NCBI RefSeq assembly: GCF_002925905.1
Contig: NZ_PRDB01000001.1
Location: forward strand, 248,001 to 312,000
DNA from: Klebsiella michiganensis
GTDB lineage: Bacteria; Pseudomonadota; Gammaproteobacteria; Enterobacterales; Enterobacteriaceae
DNA length: 64,000 bases
Direction: 5' to 3'
Under the pieces are notes generated by a model. It was not told the DNA's origin. It did no database searches and worked only from the letters and a program-made list of their open reading frames with translations. The stretch's first letter is position 1. Every line of letters starts with the position of its first letter. Both the position numbers and the translations under genes were made by a program. Shown here piece by piece: positions 12,049 through 26,320 of the stretch.

Positions 12049-12121
12049 TGTGACTCATATCACAAAAACAAGTCTACGCTTCATCTTTTAAACGATCAAC
12101 AAAAATGAGACATGTATCACA
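12049..12121 (-). promoter_or_regulatory. Two CRP sites and candidate promoter upstream of the small ORF
   Basis: A perfect CRP core TGTGA-CTCATA-TCACA occupies 12049-12064, and a second site TGAGA-CATGTA-TCACA occupies 12106-12121, 57 bp apart. Between them on the minus strand a weak sigma-70 promoter (TTGATC 12099-12094, 17-base spacer, TAGACT 12076-12071) would start near 12064. The perfect site would then cover the start and predict repression. Other starts are possible, so the sign of CRP control is open. Confidence 0.55.
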
Positions 12122-12170
12122 AAATTTTTAAACCCGCTTTTTAGTTTTGTTTTTTCTGAAACGAAGCCAT

Positions 12171-12200
12171 AAAAAAAGCCAGCCTGGAAACCAGACTGGC
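12171..12200 (-). terminator. Terminator of the atp operon
   Basis: GCCAGTCTGG and CCAGGCTGGC (minus strand) pair around TTT with one mismatch, followed by seven T. It lies directly after the atpC stop. Confidence 0.9.
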
Positions 12201-12220
12201 TTTTAGCGTTCAAGCCGGTG

Positions 12221-12640
12221 TTACATCGCTTTTTTGGTCAACTCGATAACGCGCAGTTTAGCGATCGCTTTGGCAAGTTCCGCAGACGCCTGAGCGTAGT
12301 CCACGTCACCATGAGAGCTCTTAATGTGCTCTTCAGCCTTACGTTTCGCTTCCAGGGCTCGCGCTTCGTCGAGATCCTGGCCACGAATTGCCGTATCAGC
12401 CAGAACGGTCGTGCTACCCGGCTGCACTTCAAGAATGCCGCCTGACAGGTAGATAAATTCTTCGTGACCGTGCTGCTTAACGATGCGAATCATACCAGGC
12501 TTAATGGCGGTGAGCAGCGGCGCGTGCCCCGGGTAAATACCCAGTTCACCTTCGCTACCCGTTACCTGGATTTTCTCGACCAGACCAGAGAACATTTGTT
12601 TCTCTGCGCTGACGACGTCCAGGTGGTAAGTCATTGCCAT
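12221..12640 (-). CDS. atpC: F1F0 ATP synthase subunit epsilon
   Basis: The 139-aa epsilon subunit of the F1 central stalk has an N-terminal beta-sandwich ([33 protein letters not shown]) and a C-terminal helical hairpin that inhibits ATP hydrolysis. It is the last gene of atpIBEFHAGDC, 20 bases after atpD, and is followed by a strong terminator. Confidence 0.97.
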   Translation of the reverse strand: MAMTYHLDVVSAEKQMFSGLVEKIQVTGSEGELGIYPGHAPLLTAIKPGMIRIVKQHGHEEFIYLSGGILEVQPGSTTVLADTAIRGQDLDEARALEAKRKAEEHIKSSHGDVDYAQASAELAKAIAKLRVIELTKKAM

Positions 12641-12660
12641 ATCACCCTCCGATTAAGGCG

Positions 12661-14933
<2,273 letters not shown>

Positions 14934-14983
14934 GAGCTTCTCCTCAATGCCTTGCGGCCTGCCCTAGAGCAAGCCGCCAGACT

Positions 14984-16525
14984 TTACCAGGATTGGGTTG
15001 CTTTGAAGGAATCGAGGATGCCTTTCAGCTTGCCTTCGATTTCGTCGTTATAGCCACCGGACTGGTTGATCTCTTGCATCAACGGAGCGTGATCACGGTC
15101 GACGTAAGCCAGCAGAGCGGCTTCAAAGCTACCGATTTTCGACAGCTCGACATCCGCCAGATAACCACGTTCTGCCGCGAACAGAACCAGAGACTGCTGC
15201 GCAACGGACATCGGCGCATACTGTTTCTGTTTCAGCAGTTCGGTCACTTTCTGACCGTGGTCCAGCTGCTTACGGGTTGCATCATCAAGGTCAGAGGCAA
15301 ACTGGGAGAACGCCGCCAGTTCGCGATACTGTGCCAGAGCGGTACGAATACCACCGGACAGTTTCTTCATGATCTTGGTCTGAGCTGCACCACCAACACG
15401 GGATACGGAGATACCCGGGTTAACCGCAGGACGAATACCGGAGTTAAACAGGTTGGTTTCCAGGAAGATCTGACCATCGGTAATGGAAATTACGTTGGTC
15501 GGAACGAACGCAGAAACGTCACCAGCCTGGGTTTCGATAATCGGCAGCGCAGTCAGAGAACCGGTTTTACCCTTCACTTCACCTTTGGTGAAAGCTTCAA
15601 CGTATTCGACGTTAACACGTGCAGCACGCTCCAGCAGACGAGAGTGGAGGTAGAATACGTCGCCCGGGAATGCTTCACGTCCAGGCGGACGGCGGAGCAG
15701 CAGGGAGATCTGACGATAAGCAACGGCCTGTTTAGACAGGTCATCATAAATGATCAGCGCATCTTCACCGCGGTCGCGGAAGTATTCACCCATTGCACAA
15801 CCGGCATACGGCGCCAGGTATTGCAGTGCGGCAGATTCAGATGCGGTTGCAACCACAACGATGGTGTTAGCCAGCGCGCCGTGTTCTTCCAGTTTACGTA
15901 CCACGTTAGAAATCGTGGACGCTTTCTGGCCGATGGCTACGTAGACGCACTTGATGCCGGAATCACGTTGGTTGATGATGGCGTCGATAGCCAGCGCGGT
16001 TTTACCGGTCTGACGGTCGCCGATGATCAGTTCACGCTGTCCACGACCGATTGGGATCATGGCATCAACGGATTTATAACCGGTCTGTACCGGCTGATCG
16101 ACGGACTGACGTTCGATTACGCCCGGCGCGATAGCTTCAACGGCGGAGAAGCCGTCGTGCTCCAGCGGACCTTTACCATCAATCGGTGCACCCAGGGTGT
16201 TAACCACACGTCCCAGCAGGCCGCGGCCAACCGGAACTTCAAGGATACGGCCAGTACATTTAACCTTCATACCTTCGGCGAGGTCAGCGTACGGACCCAT
16301 CACAACTGCACCTACGGAGTCGCGCTCCAGGTTCAGTGCGATAGCGTAACGGTTACCCGGCAGAGCGATCATCTCACCCTGCATACAATCGGCCAGGCCG
16401 TGAATGCGGATAACACCGTCACTTACAGAAACGATAGTACCTTCGTTATGAGCCTCGCTCACAACATTGAACTGAGCAATGCGCTGCTTGATCAGTTCGC
16501 TGATTTCGGTGGAATTCAGTTGCAT
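14984..16525 (-). CDS. atpA: F1F0 ATP synthase subunit alpha
   Basis: A 513-aa non-catalytic nucleotide-binding subunit with the P-loop GDRQTGKT (about residues 169-176), the Arg-finger region [10 protein letters not shown] and a helical C-terminal domain. Length equals that of E. coli AtpA. It lies 50 bases from atpG and 12 from atpH. Confidence 0.98.
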   Translation of the reverse strand: MQLNSTEISELIKQRIAQFNVVSEAHNEGTIVSVSDGVIRIHGLADCMQGEMIALPGNRYAIALNLERDSVGAVVMGPYADLAEGMKVKCTGRILEVPVGRGLLGRVVNTLGAPIDGKGPLEHDGFSAVEAIAPGVIERQSVDQPVQTGYKSVDAMIPIGRGQRELIIGDRQTGKTALAIDAIINQRDSGIKCVYVAIGQKASTISNVVRKLEEHGALANTIVVVATASESAALQYLAPYAGCAMGEYFRDRGEDALIIYDDLSKQAVAYRQISLLLRRPPGREAFPGDVFYLHSRLLERAARVNVEYVEAFTKGEVKGKTGSLTALPIIETQAGDVSAFVPTNVISITDGQIFLETNLFNSGIRPAVNPGISVSRVGGAAQTKIMKKLSGGIRTALAQYRELAAFSQFASDLDDATRKQLDHGQKVTELLKQKQYAPMSVAQQSLVLFAAERGYLADVELSKIGSFEAALLAYVDRDHAPLMQEINQSGGYNDEIEGKLKGILDSFKATQSW

Positions 16526-16537
16526 GCTCCAGTCCCC

Positions 16538-17071
16538 TTAAGACTGCAAGACGTCTGCAAGGCGTTCAAGACGGCCGCGTACGCTACCATCAATGACCAT
16601 ATCACCCGAACGGATGATTACGCCTGCCATTACAGACTTATCGATTTTGCAATTCAGCTTAACTTTGCGTGACAGACGTTTTTCCATCGCGGCGGTAATT
16701 TTCGCAAGCTGTTCGTCACTCATTTGAGCGGCAGAAATAACTTCTACCTCTGCGGTTGCCTCACTGGCAGCGCGCAGGTGAATGAACTGCTCGAGAACAT
16801 CAGGGAGCGCTTTCAGACGACCATTTTCAGCCATCACCCGGATCAGGTTTTGACCATTTTCGTCCAGTTGCTCACCACAAACCGCGATAAACACATCAGA
16901 GAGCGTTTCCGGCGCCAGTGCGCCAGAGAGTAGCTCTGCCATTTCTTCGTTTTTAGTCACTTCAGCAACAAACGCCAGCATATCCTGCCAGCGTTCAACG
17001 CTGTTGTGTTCGACGGCAAAGTCAAAAGCTGCTTTGGCGTAGGGGCGAGCTACCGTTACAAATTCAGACAT
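16538..17071 (-). CDS. atpH: F1F0 ATP synthase subunit delta
   Basis: The 177-aa peripheral-stalk subunit binds the top of F1 and the C-terminus of subunit b. It has the family N-terminus ([13 protein letters not shown]) and C-terminal motif [22 protein letters not shown]. It lies between atpF and atpA. Confidence 0.97.
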   Translation of the reverse strand: MSEFVTVARPYAKAAFDFAVEHNSVERWQDMLAFVAEVTKNEEMAELLSGALAPETLSDVFIAVCGEQLDENGQNLIRVMAENGRLKALPDVLEQFIHLRAASEATAEVEVISAAQMSDEQLAKITAAMEKRLSRKVKLNCKIDKSVMAGVIIRSGDMVIDGSVRGRLERLADVLQS

Positions 17072-17085
17072 CAGCCCCTCCCTCC

Positions 17086-17556
17086 TTACAGTTCAGCGAC
17101 AAGTTTATCCACGATGTCGCTGTTAGCAGCTTCATCCACGGAACGTTCGATGATCTTCTCGGCGCCAGCAACAGCCAGGATAGCAACCTGCTTACGCAGC
17201 TCCTCACGGGCACGTTTACGTTCGGCATCGATTTCAGCCTGCGCCTGTGCGACGATTTTGGTGCGTTCCTGTTCTGCTTCCGCTTTTGCTTCATCCAGGA
17301 TCTGAGAGCGACGCTTGTTCGCCTGCTCGATGATTACCTGGGCTTCCGCTTTCGCTTTTTTCAGCTGGTCGGTCGCGTTGGCCTGTGCAAGGTCCAAATC
17401 TTTCTTAGCGCGTTCTGCAGAAGCTAAACCGTCAGAAATTTCTTTCTGGCGCTTTTCGATGGCAGCCATTAAAGGCGGCCATACATACTTCATGCAGAAC
17501 CATACGAAGATAACAAACGCGATGGCCTGGCCGAGGATTGTTGCGTTCATGTTCAC
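17086..17556 (-). CDS. atpF: F1F0 ATP synthase subunit b
   Basis: A 156-aa protein with one N-terminal membrane span ([21 protein letters not shown]) followed by a long charged right-handed coiled coil rich in Ala, Lys and Glu. Two copies form the stator linking subunit a to F1. Confidence 0.98.
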   Translation of the reverse strand: MNMNATILGQAIAFVIFVWFCMKYVWPPLMAAIEKRQKEISDGLASAERAKKDLDLAQANATDQLKKAKAEAQVIIEQANKRRSQILDEAKAEAEQERTKIVAQAQAEIDAERKRAREELRKQVAILAVAGAEKIIERSVDEAANSDIVDKLVAEL

Positions 17557-17592
17557 AGCACAATACCTCTTAAAAAATAACTCTGTGGCTTA

Positions 17593-17870
<278 letters not shown>

Positions 17871-17899
17871 TCAGTTAAAACGTAGTATGTTGGTAAAAA

Positions 17900-19104
<1,205 letters not shown>

Positions 19105-19194
19105 CACGTTTTTACTCCTGCTCCCTTCGAGGTATGTCGCGTGTCGTATAAAACGTCCTTTAAGACGAAGAGTCAAGCATCAAAAAGCGGACAA

Positions 19195-19222
19195 ATTATA
19201 CGGTGACGCCTCGTGATTTCAA
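19195..19222 (-). promoter_or_regulatory. Probable atp operon promoter
   Basis: On the minus strand TTGAAA (19222-19217), a 16-base spacer and a perfect TATAAT (19200-19195) lie about 90 bases upstream of the atpI start. The sequence around the -10 (CACCGTATAATTTG) resembles the E. coli atpI promoter. Confidence 0.7.
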
Positions 19223-19610
19223 ACAATAAGTAGCAAAATAGTGAATAAATGTTTAATTATTTTCCGACAGACAACTTTTCATGCATTTCACCGATCTGTG
19301 AGCCGTCATGCAAAACTGCAAATACCGCGAAAAATCGGCAATTAAAGCGTGCATCAGATCACATAATAAACATTTTTCGCGAAATCGAATTAATTCTGTA
19401 CATAAAACTCAATTTTTTATCCGTTTGATATTCAACATAAAAACCAGGTATTCTTTCTAAAACAATCCCATATACAATAAAAACCTTTTATTGACATTCA
19501 TAATAAAAATTTAACATCAGTATGAAGTGCAAGCAGCGAGATTTTTAGCGTACTGATATTTTCAATGTTGACTATTCTGTTGGTAAAGCAACAGGGCAAA
19601 GTTAACGGAA
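19223..19610. other. A/T-rich region between rsmG terminator and atp promoter
   Basis: Nearly 390 bases of strongly A/T-rich DNA upstream of the atp promoter. No coding sequence or clear repeat was seen. It may act as an UP-element or nucleoid-protein binding region. Confidence 0.4.
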
Positions 19611-19636
19611 AGAAAACCCCTGGTAACCCCAGGGTT
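19611..19636 (-). terminator. Terminator of mnmG-rsmG
   Basis: On the minus strand AACCCTGG pairs with CCAGGGGTT (one bulged base), followed by TTTTCTTT. It lies about 85 bases after the rsmG stop. Confidence 0.65.
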
Positions 19637-19720
19637 AAAGACAGTCCGATAATACCCTGCCGTGACTTTTATTTTTGTAACATCCACGGACCGTGTTTTT
19701 TTCACATTTTTTGATAAAAA

Positions 19721-20344
19721 TTAAATCATTTTTGGCTGAATCACCACAAGGTGACGCTCCCCTTCCAGCTGAGGCACATGCAGTTCGACAACTTCCTTAA
19801 TGACGACCCCTTCCGGCAGATTTGCCATTTCATCTTCCTGCGCTAAGCCCTTGAGCGCATAAAAGTGACCGTTCTCTGCAGGTAAATGATGGCACCAGCT
19901 CACCATGTCATTCAGCGACGCAAATGCGCGGCTAATCACGCCGTCAAACGGCGGCTCTGCCGGGAACTCTTCCACACGGCTTTGTACCGGGGTGATGTTA
20001 TCCAGTTTGAGCTCATGCTGGACTTGCCGAAGGAAACGTACTCGCTTGCCCAGACTGTCCAGCAGGGTGAAGTGGGATTCAGGACGCACGATAGCCAGCG
20101 GGATCCCCGGCAGCCCAGGCCCCGTACCGACATCGATAAAACGCGTTCCTTTAAGGTATGGCGCAACAACAATGCTGTCGAGGATGTGGCGTACCAGCAT
20201 CTCGTCAGGATCGCGAACCGAGGTCAGGTTATAGGCCTTATTCCACTTATCCAGCATGCCAACGTAGGCGACAAGCTGGTTTTTCTGGTGATCGGTAAGT
20301 GAAATACCTGCTTCATCAAGCAGACGAGAAAGTTTGTTGAGCAC
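19721..20344 (-). CDS. rsmG: 16S rRNA (guanine527-N7)-methyltransferase
   Basis: The 207-aa SAM-dependent methyltransferase modifies G527 of 16S rRNA; loss gives low-level streptomycin resistance. It has the SAM motif [16 protein letters not shown] and the second motif [12 protein letters not shown]. It is cotranscribed with mnmG, the classical gidA-gidB pair next to oriC. Confidence 0.97.
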   Translation of the reverse strand: MLNKLSRLLDEAGISLTDHQKNQLVAYVGMLDKWNKAYNLTSVRDPDEMLVRHILDSIVVAPYLKGTRFIDVGTGPGLPGIPLAIVRPESHFTLLDSLGKRVRFLRQVQHELKLDNITPVQSRVEEFPAEPPFDGVISRAFASLNDMVSWCHHLPAENGHFYALKGLAQEDEMANLPEGVVIKEVVELHVPQLEGERHLVVIQPKMI

Positions 20345-20457
20345 GATCTTTACCTGTTTAAAAACAATGAGCCCGGAGGCGATACGCTTACCGGGCTGAG
20401 AAATTGACCTGACGGATATCTGATGCGCTATTCGCCCATGTATCGTTCAGTGGAATA

Positions 20458-22347
20458 TCAGGCGCTACGGCGCAGCATTCCCTGCTTTTTTAACCACACC
20501 AGCAAAATCGAGATTGCCGCAGGCGTAATGCCGGAAATACGCGATGCCTGCCCTATCGAAGACGGCTTATGGTCGTTCAACTTGGCAATGACCTCGTTCG
20601 ACAGCCCATTCACCTGGCGATAATCAAGCGTAGCAGGCAGCAACGTGTTCTCGTTGCGCTGTTGTTTCTCGATTTCATCCTGCTGGCGCGCGATGTAGCC
20701 TTCGTATTTTACCTGAATTTCGACCTGTTCAGCCGCTTGCTTGTCCTCAAGACCCGGCGAGAACGGCGTCATCTGCACCAGCTGTTCGTAGGTCATTTCC
20801 GGACGACGGAGCAAATCTTCACCGTTAGCTTCACGGGACAAAGGCGCCGTCAGTCGAGCATTCACTTCCGCAGCGCTTTCCGCCAGCGGATTAACCCAGC
20901 TGGTTTTCAGACGCTGACGTTCACGTTCAATGCTCTCAAGCTTCTCGTTGAAACGCGCCCAGCGTTCGTCATCCACCAGACCCAGTTCACGACCTTGTTC
21001 GGTCAGGCGCAGATCGGCGTTGTCTTCACGCAGCATCAGGCGGTATTCCGCACGAGAGGTAAACATGCGGTACGGTTCTTTGGTACCGAGAGTACACAGA
21101 TCGTCTACCAGGACGCCAAGGTAAGCCTGAGAGCGGCCAGGCGCCCACCCCTCTTTCTCGGCGGAGAAACGAGCGGCGTTCAGGCCTGCCAGCAGGCCCT
21201 GAGCGGCGGCTTCTTCATAACCGGTGGTGCCGTTAATCTGGCCGGCAAAGAACAGGCCATGAATAAATTTACTTTCCAGCGTCGGTTTCAGGTCGCGCGG
21301 GTCAAAGAAATCGTACTCAATAGCGTAGCCAGGACGAACGATTTTTGCATTTTCCATCCCCTGCATTGAGCGGACGATTTGCATCTGGACATCGAACGGC
21401 AGGCTGGTGGAGATGCCATTTGGATAAATTTCGTTGGACGTCAGGCCTTCCGGCTCGAGGAAAATTTGATGCTGGTTACGATCGGCAAAGCGCATGACCT
21501 TGTCTTCGATCGAAGGACAGTAGCGGGGACCGATCCCTTCAATCACGCCGGCATACATCGGGCTGCGATCGAGGTTATTACGGATCACGTCATGCGTTTT
21601 CTCGTTGGTATGCGTGACGTAGCACGGCACCTGACGCGGATGCTGCGAAGCATCTCCCATAAACGAGAAGACCGGCATCGGATTATCGCCGTGCTGCTGT
21701 GCCAGAACGCTGAAATCAATCGTCCTCGCATCGATACGCGGCGGGGTACCGGTTTTCAGGCGGCTGACGCGCAGCGGCAGTTCACGCAAGCGGCGGGACA
21801 GCGGGATCGACGGAGGATCGCCTGCACGACCGCCGCTGTAGTTATCCAGACCGATATGGATCTTACCGTCGAGAAAGGTTCCGACGGTCAGTACCACCGC
21901 TTTGGCGCGGAATTTAAGCCCCATCTGGGTGACGGCGCCAACAACACGATCGTTTTCGACAATCAGATCTTCCACCGCCTGCTGGAAGATCATTAAATTA
22001 GGCTGGTTTTCCAGCGCGGTACGTACGGCCTGCCGGTACAGCACACGGTCTGCCTGAGCGCGAGTCGCCCGTACGGCAGGGCCTTTGCTGGCGTTTAGTA
22101 TCCTAAACTGGATGCCGGCATGGTCAATTGCCTTCGCCATCAGGCCGCCAAGCGCATCCACTTCTTTTACCAGGTGTCCTTTCCCAATGCCGCCAATCGC
22201 CGGGTTGCAGCTCATCTGCCCCAGCGTGTCGATATTGTGTGTCAAAAGCAGAGTCTGTTGACCCATTCGCGCTGCGGCCATCGCGGCCTCAGTGCCTGCA
22301 TGACCCCCGCCAATGATGATGACGTCAAAAGGATCCTGATAAAACAT
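20458..22347 (-). CDS. mnmG: tRNA uridine-5-carboxymethylaminomethyl modification enzyme MnmG
   Basis: The 629-aa FAD enzyme works with MnmE to modify U34 of certain tRNAs. It has the N-terminal dinucleotide-binding motif [19 protein letters not shown], the [13 protein letters not shown] segment and a helical C-terminal domain for MnmE and tRNA binding. It is transcribed away from oriC. Its transcription is classically linked to origin activity. Confidence 0.98.
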   Translation of the reverse strand: MFYQDPFDVIIIGGGHAGTEAAMAAARMGQQTLLLTHNIDTLGQMSCNPAIGGIGKGHLVKEVDALGGLMAKAIDHAGIQFRILNASKGPAVRATRAQADRVLYRQAVRTALENQPNLMIFQQAVEDLIVENDRVVGAVTQMGLKFRAKAVVLTVGTFLDGKIHIGLDNYSGGRAGDPPSIPLSRRLRELPLRVSRLKTGTPPRIDARTIDFSVLAQQHGDNPMPVFSFMGDASQHPRQVPCYVTHTNEKTHDVIRNNLDRSPMYAGVIEGIGPRYCPSIEDKVMRFADRNQHQIFLEPEGLTSNEIYPNGISTSLPFDVQMQIVRSMQGMENAKIVRPGYAIEYDFFDPRDLKPTLESKFIHGLFFAGQINGTTGYEEAAAQGLLAGLNAARFSAEKEGWAPGRSQAYLGVLVDDLCTLGTKEPYRMFTSRAEYRLMLREDNADLRLTEQGRELGLVDDERWARFNEKLESIERERQRLKTSWVNPLAESAAEVNARLTAPLSREANGEDLLRRPEMTYEQLVQMTPFSPGLEDKQAAEQVEIQVKYEGYIARQQDEIEKQQRNENTLLPATLDYRQVNGLSNEVIAKLNDHKPSSIGQASRISGITPAAISILLVWLKKQGMLRRSA

Positions 22348-22436
22348 GGTGGTATGCCTCGCATAAAGCGGTTTGAAAATAGAGTGAAGCCCGGGCCGTG
22401 GATTCTACTCAACTTTAGCCTTTCGAGAAAGCGCCG

Positions 22437-22704
22437 GGATCCTGAGTATTAAAAAGAAGATCTTTTATTTAGAGATCTGTTTTATTGTGATCTCTTATTA
22501 GGATCGGCTTGTCTTGTGGATAAGTCAGATCCGCGATTTAAGATCAAACGCTTAAGAAGGATCGCTTTCTGTGAATGATCGGTGATCCTGGTCCGTATAA
22601 GCTGGGATCAAAATGAAGGGTTATACACAGCACAAAAATCAGTCAAGGGTTATACTTTGGATAACTACCGGTTGATCCAAGCTTTTAAGCATAGTTATCC
22701 ACAG
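22437..22704 (+). other. oriC: Chromosomal replication origin oriC
   Basis: The region begins GGATCCTGAGTATTAAAAAG as in E. coli. It has three AT-rich 13-mers starting with GATCT (22459-22471, 22474-22486, 22489-22501) in the unwinding element. DnaA boxes are seen at 22515-22523 (TGTGGATAA, R1), 22621-22629 (TTATACACA, R2), 22657-22665 (TTGGATAAC, R3) and 22695-22703 (TTATCCACA, R4). Twelve GATC Dam/SeqA sites fall in 268 bp. It sits between mnmG and mioC, the conserved enterobacterial position. Confidence 0.97.
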
Positions 22705-22728
22705 AAGAAAGTATGATCTTTACAATTC

Positions 22729-23169
22729 TCAGAGCAAGTTTTTCCAGGATCCCAGCCAAATCTCGGCCGGATCTTCCGGAATTTCATGTTCGAGAACGTT
22801 AATTTTTAGCGTTTCACCGATCTGTTTTGCCCCGCAGGCGTTGAGCGCCGTCTCGAGCTTATCAATTGCTCCGCAGAAGGTATCGTATTCACGGCTACCG
22901 ATGCCGACTGCGCCAAAACGGACCGCAGAGAGGTCGACCTGCTTCTCCTGAAGCGCTTCATAGAAAGGCAGAAGATTATCGGGAATGTCCCCGGCGCCAT
23001 GCGTCGAAGAGATAACCAGCCAGATCCCTTCCGCCTGCAGATCGTCGATCAGCGGGCCGTGCTGAATAGTCGTGCTGTGTCCAGCCTCTTCCAGCTTTTC
23101 CGCCAGATGTTCTGATACATATTCTGCGCTACCCAGCGTACTGCCGCTGATAAGAGTTATCTCTGCCAT
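22729..23169 (-). CDS. mioC: FMN-binding flavodoxin-like protein MioC
   Basis: The 146-aa flavodoxin-fold protein has the FMN phosphate loop SGSTLGSAEYV and the SSTHGAGDIPDNL and GIGSREYDTFCGAID segments. It supports biotin synthase activity in vitro. The start at 23169 (MAEITLISG) is taken over 23184 because it matches the family. Transcription runs from mioC straight into oriC and is known to influence initiation. Confidence 0.95.
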   Translation of the reverse strand: MAEITLISGSTLGSAEYVSEHLAEKLEEAGHSTTIQHGPLIDDLQAEGIWLVISSTHGAGDIPDNLLPFYEALQEKQVDLSAVRFGAVGIGSREYDTFCGAIDKLETALNACGAKQIGETLKINVLEHEIPEDPAEIWLGSWKNLL

Positions 23170-23199
23170 GATCGCCCGCTCCACTATTCAGAGTGGCGT

Positions 23200-23239
23200 A
23201 TTGTACGCTGTGAGCGAGCTGGGATCTACCTGTGGAAAA
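23200..23239 (-). promoter_or_regulatory. mioC promoter with adjacent DnaA box
   Basis: A -10 TACAAT (23205-23200) with a G/C-rich discriminator and a weak -35 (TAGATC, 23228-23223, 17-base spacer) lies just upstream of mioC. TTTTCCACA (23239-23231, minus strand) matches the DnaA box at eight of nine positions and abuts the -35, fitting DnaA repression of mioC as in E. coli. Confidence 0.65.
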
Positions 23240-23248
23240 ATGTGGGAT

Positions 23249-23268
23249 TAAAAAGCCCGATCACGGGC
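23249..23268 (-). terminator. asnC terminator overlapping the stop codon
   Basis: On the minus strand GCCCG-TGAT-CGGGC followed by TTTTTA. The loop contains the asnC TGA stop, so the ascending arm is coding sequence. Confidence 0.8.
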
Positions 23269-23719
23269 GGATGGTACGCATAATCGGGTTTTGCAGGACG
23301 ATCAGCGTTTCAGTGGACTGAATTTCATCAATTGTTTGGATCTTGTTGATAAGTACATGCTGGAGCGCATCAATCGATCGGCACATCACCTTTATAAAGA
23401 TGCTGTAGTGTCCGGTGGTGTAATAGGCTTCAGTAACCTCATCCAGGCTGTTTAGCCTGGCCAGCGCGGAGGGGTAGTCTTTCGCGCTCTTCAGAATGAT
23501 GCCGATAAAACATCCCACATCGTAACCCAGCTGCTTGGGGCTGACGTCGATGCGTGCGCCGGTAATAATTCCGGCCTGCTTCATTTTCTCTACCCGCACG
23601 TGAATGGTCCCCGGGCTGACGCCAAACTGTTTTGCCAGTTCAGCATAGGCGGTGCGCGCGTTGGCCATTAAGGCCTCAAGAATGCCGCGGTCCAGATTGT
23701 CGATCTGATAATTTTCCAT
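23261..23719 (-). CDS. asnC: Transcriptional regulator AsnC (Lrp family)
   Basis: The 152-aa regulator has an N-terminal helix-turn-helix (AYAELAKQFGVSPGTIHVRVEKM) and a C-terminal RAM effector domain. It activates the divergent asnA gene when asparagine is scarce and represses itself. The 152-bp spacer to asnA should hold its operator. Length is as in E. coli. Confidence 0.96.
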   Translation of the reverse strand: MENYQIDNLDRGILEALMANARTAYAELAKQFGVSPGTIHVRVEKMKQAGIITGARIDVSPKQLGYDVGCFIGIILKSAKDYPSALARLNSLDEVTEAYYTTGHYSIFIKVMCRSIDALQHVLINKIQTIDEIQSTETLIVLQNPIMRTIRP

Positions 23720-23871
23720 AGGTTTTTCTTATGAAGTTTGACGAATATTTCTATTTTAGCCTCAAATTTTAATGAATCAAAATCGATGCAGGCTTTTTGT
23801 TGTTGGATTATTGAATTGCAGCGCTGTTTTGTTGCTTAATCAATGGCAACAGGACGCAGGAGTTATAAAAA

Positions 23872-24864
23872 ATGAAAACCGCATACATCGCAAAACAACG
23901 CCAGATTAGTTTCGTTAAGTCACATTTTTCCCGCCAGCTTGAAGAGAAGCTCGGCCTGATCGAAGTCCAGGCGCCGATCTTAAGCCGCGTGGGCGATGGG
24001 ACCCAGGATAACCTCTCTGGTTGCGAAAAAGCGGTTCAGGTTAAAGTGAAAACACTGCCAGACGCCCAGTTCGAAGTGGTTCATTCACTGGCGAAGTGGA
24101 AGCGTCAAACCCTGGGACAACACGACTTCAGCGCGGGCGAAGGGCTGTACACGCACATGAAGGCCCTTCGCCCCGATGAAGACCGATTAACTCCCATCCA
24201 TTCCGTTTACGTTGACCAGTGGGACTGGGAGCGCGTAATGGGCGACGGAGAGCGCCACTGCGGCACGCTGAAAGCAACCGTTGAAGCGATCTATGCCGGG
24301 ATCAAAGCGACCGAAGACGCCGTCAGTAAAGCGTTTGGCCTCACGCCTTTCTTGCCGGAGACGATCCAGTTTGTTCACAGCGAGGAGCTTTTAAGCCGCT
24401 ATCCGGATCTTGATGCCAAGGGCCGCGAGCGGGCGATCGCGAAAGAGCTGGGTGCGGTATTCCTGATCGGTATCGGCGGCAAGCTTTCCGATGGCCAGCG
24501 TCACGACGTTCGCGCGCCGGATTACGATGACTGGAGCACGCCTGCCGCTGAAGGCTATGCCGGTCTGAACGGTGATATTCTGGTGTGGAACCCGGTGCTT
24601 GAAGATGCATTCGAGCTCTCTTCAATGGGGATCCGCGTGGATGCCGACGCGCTGAAGCGTCAGCTCGCGATCACCGGCGATGAAGATCGCCTGCAGCTGG
24701 AATGGCACCAGGCGCTGCTGCGCGGAGAGATGCCGCAGACGATTGGCGGCGGCATTGGCCAGTCTCGCCTGACGATGCTGCTGCTGCAGCTTGAGCATAT
24801 CGGCCAGGTGCAGTGCGGCGTGTGGCCAACCCAGGTTCGTCAGAGCATTGCTGCGCTTCTTTAA
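23872..24864 (+). CDS. asnA: Aspartate-ammonia ligase (asparagine synthetase A)
   Basis: The 330-aa ammonia-dependent asparagine synthetase has a class II aminoacyl-tRNA-synthetase-like fold, with [13 protein letters not shown] near the N-terminus and the [14 protein letters not shown] motif 3 near the C-terminus. AGGAG precedes the ATG. It is divergent from its regulator asnC and convergent with viaA, with 7 bases between stops. Confidence 0.97.
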   Translation: MKTAYIAKQRQISFVKSHFSRQLEEKLGLIEVQAPILSRVGDGTQDNLSGCEKAVQVKVKTLPDAQFEVVHSLAKWKRQTLGQHDFSAGEGLYTHMKALRPDEDRLTPIHSVYVDQWDWERVMGDGERHCGTLKATVEAIYAGIKATEDAVSKAFGLTPFLPETIQFVHSEELLSRYPDLDAKGRERAIAKELGAVFLIGIGGKLSDGQRHDVRAPDYDDWSTPAAEGYAGLNGDILVWNPVLEDAFELSSMGIRVDADALKRQLAITGDEDRLQLEWHQALLRGEMPQTIGGGIGQSRLTMLLLQLEHIGQVQCGVWPTQVRQSIAALL

Positions 24865-24871
24865 TCAGTGA

Positions 24872-26320
24872 TTAACGCCGCCAGCGTCTCAGCAGGCGGC
24901 TACGCAACCCGGTATCAAAGCGCCAGATATGATCGAATACGCGCATAATGCCGGGCTTGCCGTGTACCGACATCGCCACCGCATGAAAACGATGTTGATG
25001 TTTATGCTGTAGCTCTCCCACCTTATTGATCACCTCATCCGGCAAGCGCTGGGCGATAAAATCAGAAATCACCACCGCATCAGCATCGACCCACTGCGGA
25101 TTCTGCATACGCTCAATCACCGCCCGGAAGCAGCTGGCCAGATCGGTGCCGCCGCGAAAGCGCTGGCTCAAGAAACGAATCGCCTGTTCCAGCCCCTGCG
25201 GGCCGGTGAGTTCGTAGTGCACCACTTCGCTGGAAAACAGCATAATGAAGCAGCGGCGGTTATCCGCCAGAGCGACCCGCATCAGCGCCAGACAAAACGC
25301 CTTGGCGCACTGTTCATTGAAACCGCCCATTGAGCCGGAAGTATCGACGCAGACGATAAACGGCCCGCGCGGCTGTTCATCAACGTCCTGGCGCGTTACC
25401 GGCCGTTCGGTGATCTTTTCCTTCCACGCATCGCCGTGTAGTCGATAGGTCAGCAGCTGCTTTTCAACCAGCTTGCGGTAGAACTCAAACTCCAGCTCGG
25501 TGATGCCGAGGGTAGCCAGCTCAGGCGGCAGCAGACGTAGAATATCGTCGCTCTGCTGAAGACCGTCGACCTGCTCCGGTACGGTAGCCGGTTCGCGCAC
25601 CAGGCTGCGGAAGGTCTCCATCGGCGCATCTTTTTTCGGCACCGCTTTCGCTTCACGCGAGCGCCCCAGCTGTTCGGCGAGCTGCATGAGTTCAGGTTGT
25701 TGGCTTAAAAAGTCCCCGTAGCGAACGATCAGCTGGTAATCGCCTCGCTTCAGCTCTCCGGCGCTCATGTCCCACAGGTGTCCCGCCGCATTATCATTCT
25801 CCACCAGCACGGGCTCGAGCTGGCCGCTGAGGGTCATGCGCTCCTGAACTTCGCTCAGCAGCTGATCGCGCTCTTCATCCAGCAGTTGCTGATTAAGAGA
25901 GGTTGCCTGCACCACCAGGCTCAGACGCCAGCGCTGAAGGAATAACGTGTGCAGCGCCGGCGTAAAGGTGCTGTTGTTGTCCACCAGCTGCTGCGCCTGG
26001 CTGGCAAAAGGGGAGTGCAGCTTATGCAGCTGGCTCAGAATTTGCGGCAGCTGGACGATAAACTGCGAGGTGGAAAGCCGCTGTGATTGCTGATAGCACT
26101 GAACTTCCGCATCCAGCTCGGGCGGGACGTTGGTCTCTTTTAGTCGCGATCTGACCGCTTCCCGCCAGCGAGGAATGTCGGCGGCGATAATATTTTTGAG
26201 CCGCGGAAATTTTTCAAAGAATACCGCGAGTTGAGGCGCTGCCAGCAGGGCCAGCAGCATCTCATCGATCATGCCCTCTTCGCCGACTGCCAGCATGACA
26301 TTCAGCATGTCCAGCGTCAT
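24872..26320 (-). CDS. viaA: VWA-domain protein ViaA, RavA partner
   Basis: The 482-aa protein has a helical N-terminal region and a C-terminal von Willebrand A domain (about residues 325-470) with an intact [13 protein letters not shown] and later GGTDLASC and DAVVISDF. With the AAA+ ATPase RavA it acts on respiratory complexes such as fumarate reductase and affects aminoglycoside sensitivity. Its ATG overlaps the ravA stop by 4 bases. Confidence 0.95.
   Translation of the reverse strand: MTLDMLNVMLAVGEEGMIDEMLLALLAAPQLAVFFEKFPRLKNIIAADIPRWREAVRSRLKETNVPPELDAEVQCYQQSQRLSTSQFIVQLPQILSQLHKLHSPFASQAQQLVDNNSTFTPALHTLFLQRWRLSLVVQATSLNQQLLDEERDQLLSEVQERMTLSGQLEPVLVENDNAAGHLWDMSAGELKRGDYQLIVRYGDFLSQQPELMQLAEQLGRSREAKAVPKKDAPMETFRSLVREPATVPEQVDGLQQSDDILRLLPPELATLGITELEFEFYRKLVEKQLLTYRLHGDAWKEKITERPVTRQDVDEQPRGPFIVCVDTSGSMGGFNEQCAKAFCLALMRVALADNRRCFIMLFSSEVVHYELTGPQGLEQAIRFLSQRFRGGTDLASCFRAVIERMQNPQWVDADAVVISDFIAQRLPDEVINKVGELQHKHQHRFHAVAMSVHGKPGIMRVFDHIWRFDTGLRSRLLRRWRR

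Noticed and set aside
14993-16672. 559-codon plus-strand ORF antisense to atpA/atpH
   Set aside because: Shadow frame of the highly conserved atpA; composition is an artefact of codon bias and no RBS or family motif is visible.
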